64,000 nucleotides of DNA from Chlamydoabsidia padenii (lineage: Eukaryota; Mucoromycota; Mucoromycetes; Mucorales; Cunninghamellaceae), in NCBI GenBank assembly GCA_025330725.1, contig JAIWND010000010.1, forward strand, positions 744,001-808,000. The letters run 5' to 3'. Both the position numbers and the translations under genes were made by a program. Of the stretch, positions 58,949-64,000 are shown in pieces. Below the pieces are notes generated by a model. It was given only the letters and a program-made list of their open reading frames with translations, was not told where the DNA came from and ran no database searches. How positions within the stretch are numbered: the stretch's first letter is position 1; every line of letters begins with the position of its first letter.

Positions 58949-61900
58949 ATGGCTGCCACCATACCACAGCAGCCCACTACTACCGCACAAAAACTAACAG
59001 CCATTAATGAACAAACGTGGCTCTCTATGGGTAAGAAATAGAACTGGGACAAAGAGTCATCTGACAACTACTTTTTTTGTTTGACTCACTTTTACTATTT
59101 ATAAACATGTATATATCTAATATTTAGGTAATCTTGCCGAAATGATGACCGATTATGAAAAAGCAATGAATTGCTATGAATCCGCCTTACGACACAATCC
59201 ATACTCCATTGTCGCTTTAACTCAAATCGCCTCTCTTTGTCGTGGACGTGAACAATTTGCAAGGGTAAAGTTTGAATAATACCGTGATACACATAAATTG
59301 ACCCACTTTATACGACCATGTAGGCTGTGGAATACTTTAAACGTATCTTGGCTATTCAAGAAAACAATGGTGAAACTTGGGCAGCATTGGGTCACTGTTA
59401 TCTTATGATGGACAACCTTCAAGAGGCTTATCATGCTTATCAACAGGCATTATATCATCTCTCTAATCCAAAAGATCCTAAACTTTGGTATGGTATTGGT
59501 ATTCTCTACGATCGGTATGGCTCTTTGGAACACGCGGAGGAAGCCTTCTCTGCAGTGATGAAGATGGATCCCAAATTTGAAAAAGCCAATGAAATCTACT
59601 TTAGACTGGGGATCATTTACAAACAACAACAAAAGTTTGATCTCTCTCTTCAGGTAAATAATAATAAAAATAACAATATATTTAGGTACAAGTAGTAACA
59701 GATTTGATTCTTTTTATTTATTCATTTAATGTTTACCAAGTGCTTCCGGTACATTCTCCAATCACCTCCTCGCCCTCTGACAGAATCTGATATCTGGTTC
59801 CAAACAGGTCATGTGTATGAACAACAAAAAGAGGTAAAAGGAAGAAAAACACGAAAAAACAGTAACAACAAATGAAAAACTAAAACAAATTTGATTGTAG
59901 TATGAACAAGCAAAAGAAGCCTATGAACGTGTTTTGGCGGAAAATCCTGATCATGCAAAAGTACTTCAACAATTGGGCTGGCTCTATCATCAACAAAATA
60001 CATCATTCTGTAATCAATCCTTGGCTATTCAATACTTGACTCGATCTTTAAAATCTGACAGTAATGATGCTCAATCTTGGTATCTTCTTGGTCGATGCTA
60101 CATGGCTGAACAAAACTACAACAAGGCGTATGAAGCTTATCAACAAGCGGTGTATAGAGATGCAAGGAACCCAACGTTTTGGTGTTCCATTGGTGTTTTG
60201 TATTATCAAATTAATCAGGTAAATGGGGATGATAAATAATGTACCATAGACTGATCTTTCTCTCTTCTTCTTTTTTAGTATCGTGATGCTTTGGATGCTT
60301 ACAGTCGTGCCATTCGATTGAATCCTTACATTAGTGAAGTATGGTATGATCTTGGTACTCTTTATGAATCATGCAACAATCAAATTCAAGATGCCTTGGA
60401 TGCATATCAACGGGCTGCAGAACTCGATCCTTCTAATCCTCATATCAAACAACGATTGGAACTCTTGCGTAAATCTCAATCTCACACACCACAAGCGTAA
60501 GTAATCAAGAATCAAATGAAAATAGAGGAATAACTAACTCTTTGTATATGTAGACCTGGAAGTGCACCTACTCCTCAAGATGTCAGCAATCCTAGTCAGT
60601 ATCAAAGTGGTCCTAATGCTCAACCACTAAATGGTTCTTCTTATGGACAGGTAAAAGAAATAAAGAGAGACATATATAGTATGGTACTAATTTTACTTTT
60701 TATGACTGTAACTTTTGATAGAGTCAAGCTCCAAGCGGACCACCTAATGGTATTAGTGCTTATCACACTGGTCCAAATGCCCAACAGCATCAACAACGAC
60801 CTGAAGAACGCGGTCCTCCTCCACATTTGCCAATGGTAAGATGACCAAAAAAAAAAAAAAAAACACAACACCATTTACTAACTGACATGTTTTAATAGAC
60901 TCTACCACCAAGTGAAGGGAATGCAGGACCTGGAAGGGATTTACCAATGCCTAATGGCCCTCCTCTATCTGCACCTCCTCCTCCTCAACAACAACAACAA
61001 TCACCTTCAACTGGACGACGATCTCCAGCACCTTATCCACCACCTGCTTCTTATCTTCCACCAGCAGGCTCTCGTGACGATGTACGTATTCCTGATATTG
61101 GCAATGGCGGCGGGCGTGCTCCCACCCCTTCAGATCGGTCTCAAATGAACCCTATTATGCAAGAAAATGGTAGATCTCATCCTCAACACATGCCTCCTCA
61201 ACCCACCTTGACGAATTTACAACAACATTCTCCTTATGGTAAACATGGCTCTTCTGAAGGTCACAGGTCACCCAACTTGGCAGCCAATGAAAACAAATCT
61301 CACATGTCGCCTCATTCCAGAGCATCTCATGGTTCATCACCCAAGCAACAACATTATCATCATCGCTCACCTGGAGAACAACAACATACCTATGACATGT
61401 CATCTCATCCTACCGAACGGCCTCTTGCCCCTGAAGGACATTATCGACAAGAAGCCTATTCTCGATCCAATCATCCTGATCCCTATAACCGTGGTGCAAA
61501 CGATCGACATGCTGACATTAAACAAGAACGAACCATGCCTCCTCTTCAAGAAACTCAACCATCATCATCAATCAAACAACCATACTACAATACGACCAAC
61601 AATTATCCACCACATGGCAATGCTAAAAGGGAATCAGAGCAGCGGTACCATGAATCGGCTCGTGGGGCAACGGACGATGATTATGATGCCAGTGCTGCTG
61701 ATATGCTTCTAAGTATTGGTCAATCTCGGGGGGACAAGCGTGCTCATGATGACACTCGATCCTCAGAAGAATCCAAACGATTACGATCCAACCAAGATGA
61801 AGATACCGATATGACACCATCATCTAGTGAAAAACCATCATCATTAGCGGGCAATGATAATGTTACTGTCAAACCATTGATACCATCATCCTCTCCTTTA

Positions 61901-62209
61901 CAACAACGATCTCCACCATCGACAGGGCCAACACATGAAAAACCTTCATCACCTTTGAAATCTGAACCTAATGGCACCAATTCACCAAAGGAATCAACTA
62001 CTCTATCATTACCTAAAGAAGACACCAAACCATCAACACCTCCAACTGAACAACCAAAGGAACAAGAAGAAGAAGAAGAAGAGGAGGAAGAAGGTGAAGT
62101 ACGGGACGAAGTGACAACTGCGGATATTGAAATGAAGGAAGCCAAGGATGACGATAAAGAAGAAGGTGAAGTTGGCCAAAACGACAAACAAACCTCCGAT
62201 ATAGTTTAG
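58949..62209 (+). CDS. CYC8: Transcriptional corepressor Ssn6/Cyc8 (TPR protein)
   Basis: Partner of Tup1 in global transcriptional repression, nuclear. Exons: 58949-59030, 59128-59264, 59324-59653, 59741-59833, 59901-60218, 60279-60496, 60554-60650, 60722-60835, 60899-62209; 899 aa (yeast 966). About ten TPR units fill residues 20-400 (ETWAALGHCYLMMDNLQEAYHAY, CFRYILQSPPRPLTESDIWF, NPTFWCSIGVLYYQI, VWYDLGTLYESC). The rest is Pro/Ser/His-rich and ends in an acidic run (Glu-rich, about residues 855-870) and EGEVGQN. Unlike yeast, there is no N-terminal poly-Gln tract, and glutamine runs in the C-terminal part are short. TPR exons are strictly phase-consistent. Strong match to Ssn6. Confidence 0.95.
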
Positions 62210-62681
62210 TCCACCCCCCTTTATTTTATCTCATTTACTATTTTTTATTTTATTTTATCATTAGAACAACTTGCTACCCCCTTTTTTTACATAACACCAA
62301 ATAAAAACCACAATAAAGAATGGATTTGTTTAAACATACATGATACATACATATATGAAATGTTTGTGCATGGAAGATCCAATTAGATTAGGATGATTCA
62401 TGCCATTTTTAAAACACCGACTGGACCCTTTTACTAACAAGACAAACAATCTGTTTTTATTTCAAGAATGATAATAGTTTGTTTACAACAACAAGGATAA
62501 ATAAATAAAAACACTAGTAAAAAAAAAAAAAAAGGATAGGGGAATTTAAGGGGGGGTATCTTTTTGATGGTAACAGTTATAAGAAGAAGAATCAAATGAT
62601 ACAGTTCAAAACAAAATAAAAAGAAAGTAGTAAATAGTGCAAGTAGTAATAAAAAACAGCATCAAAAAGGGGGTACATTTA
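62210..62681. other. Convergent 3' region, CYC8 / PUF4
   Basis: AT-rich 3' UTRs of two convergent genes, with AATAAA at 62300 and 62311 (CYC8 side), a 16-base A run at 62519-62533 and TAACAAC-rich sequence. No coding frame. Confidence 0.5.
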
Positions 62682-64000
62682 TCAAGGGAATGGATAAAGA
62701 GCATGGGAATTACCAAGGATACCAATGTTGTAATTCAATGGAAGACCCATCGAGTCTTGATGGAAAGGTGGGTTGTTGTAAGGATTGGGTGTCCCATTGG
62801 TTGTTTTTGCCGAGGCCGAGGCTCGTAAAGAAGGCATGCTCTGGTAATGTAATTGTTGTCTGTTCCTGCCTTGTTGTTCACGTTGAATCTTGCTATGGAT
62901 TCGTTTACCATAAGGTGTGCTACGAATAGATGCCAAATGAGGTCGGATACGTTCAACCAACTAACAAGGGAGAGAGAAAGTGTGTGTGTCAGTGATCACC
63001 GTCTTTTAACATCATTATTAAATCACATTACCTGTACTTTTTGGTCTTGATCAGCATAATCCAAACATGTTTGAATAACATAGTTAGCAAACGAGTCCCG
63101 TAAGAGTTTTTCCATGTTGGATTTCGTAATGATTTCAGCTATCAAAGCCCGACGGATATCAGGTTCAGATACACGGATACACTATACAAGATGTGTGTGT
63201 TAGTTCCCTATTGGTTGATCCCCAATGAACATTTTTTTTTTCTTTACCTTTTCAATGACGTTTGAACTAAACTTTTGCACGGACAAGTCACATACATGTT
63301 CAATCAAACAACGTACTAGAGCATCCGAGTATTGTACTTCACCCAAATCAAATACGTATTGTACAACATAATTACCAAAAGGATCCTGGACCAAAGGTAA
63401 CACATTACGTATCACCACCTTGACCAATTGTGCCTATATACATACATAAAAAAAAAAAAAAATGAGCATCCTTGGTCCTTCACTACCACCTCTCTTTTTT
63501 TTTTACCTTTTGAGTATCCACAGCGTGATCGATGCAACGTTGGAGGACACAGCAACCATGACGATGAGTGGCCACTTCAATACAATTTTCACTAACAATG
63601 TCATAGATGAATTGATTATGTTCGGCAGAGAGACGATGGAGACATTTTTGAATGACATGATTCCCATTTAAATCCTTGATGAGAGCCACCACTTGAGGAC
63701 GTAAAGCATCTGTCACTGTCTTGATTTGATGGCTTGAAGAGAGATATTCAATCAACCGCTGGATGGCTCTTGTTCCATGCATGCTTAAACAAATCTGCAA
63801 CAAATCAGATGAGATAATATCCACAATGGCAGTTCTTTGGGCATCATTACAACGTTCCACCAATTTCTGACAAAGATAATTTCCAAATGGATCTACAACA
63901 ATAATAAAAAAGTATCCCCCACTTGGATTAATATCTTTTTTACCCCCTTTACGCCACAACATGTTTACTTACCTGTCATCAATTCCACAAAGTGAGGATG
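62682..64000 (-). CDS. PUF4: Pumilio-family RNA-binding protein (Puf4-like), partial
   Basis: Binds UGUA-type elements in mRNA 3' UTRs to control stability and translation. The gene runs off the right edge; visible exons (gene order): 63973-64000, 63507-63892, 63248-63433, 63032-63181, 62682-62960, the last 342 codons. Puf repeats are plain: DPFGNYLCQKLVE, HGTRAIQRLIE, NGNHVIQKCLHRL, HGCCVLQRCIDHA, DPFGNYVVQYV, FSSNVIEKCI, SFANYVIQTCLDYA, then YGKRIHSKI. Triplets such as N-x-x-x-Q and H-x-x-x-Q for base contacts are intact. The HRHGCCVLQRCIDHA repeat and overall order favour Puf4 over Puf3/Puf5. The Gln/Asn-rich C-terminal tail has no known domain. N-terminal half not in the window. Confidence 0.92.

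Overview
The window is nuclear DNA of an early-diverging fungus, most likely a Mucoromycota/Mucorales species (Absidia- or Cunninghamella-like). The reasons are protein-level resemblance to zygomycete homologues, many short introns (mostly 50-100 nt, GTAAGT...YAG), compact genes on both strands, long homopolymer tracts between genes, and a Mucorales-type HET relic. No bacterial, viral or CRISPR features are seen. I could build 22 protein-coding gene models, one weak small ORF and one HET-like gene relic. Splice sites were read by eye and checked for reading phase across every exon.

Layout. 1-1709: no gene. 1710-3712 (+) UTP7. 3713-4779: 3' flank with a tandem ~235 bp repeat. 4780-8589 (-) cation/Ca2+ exchanger. 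9414-10199 (+) ribosomal protein uL1 (RPL10a). 10670-11192 (+) ubiquitin-RPL40. 11408-12344 (-) CK2 beta. 13763-15637 (+) NRAMP metal transporter. 16069-17952 (-) RIT1. 18098-19744 (+) TRAPPC12-like. 19815-21756 (-) glycosyltransferase with a LamG-like C-terminus. 22027-23990 (-) HRD1. 24223-31616 (+) CCH1 calcium channel, 22 exons. 32280-33485 (-) HET-like relic ending at a repeat. 35013-36069 (+) secreted phosphoesterase. 36178-39237 (-) PX/PH/RhoGAP (BEM3-like). 39975-41473 (-) nucleoporin. 41660-42361 (-) WW protein. 42496-44363 (+) archaeal-type phosphoglycerate mutase. 44364-46937: repeat-rich, no gene. 46938-51564 (-) RhoGEF (ROM2-like). 52005-53691 (+) choline/ethanolamine phosphotransferase. 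54125-54751 (+) possible small membrane protein. 54717-56391 (+) methyltransferase. 56603-57457 (+) RAX1-like RGS membrane protein. 58949-62209 (+) SSN6/CYC8 corepressor. 62682-64000 (-) PUF4-like RNA-binding protein, cut by the right edge.

Most genes are unrelated housekeeping functions: ribosome biogenesis and translation (UTP7, uL1, RPL40, RIT1, PUF4), ER quality control and traffic (HRD1, TRAPPC12), lipid and carbon metabolism (EPT1, ApgM), ion transport (CCH1, exchanger, NRAMP) and polarity/Rho signalling (BEM3, ROM2, RAX1). I see no operon-like or biosynthetic cluster. Four divergent pairs share short intergenic regions (134-440 bp).

The least ordinary material is non-coding or genomic: a ~230-235 bp tandem repeat family on both strands at three sites; an 8-mer, CGGGATTT, found at least 12 times outside coding sequence, several copies 60-110 bp upstream of start codons; four well-supported GC-AG introns; and a HET-like relic whose 5' end stops where a repeat copy begins.
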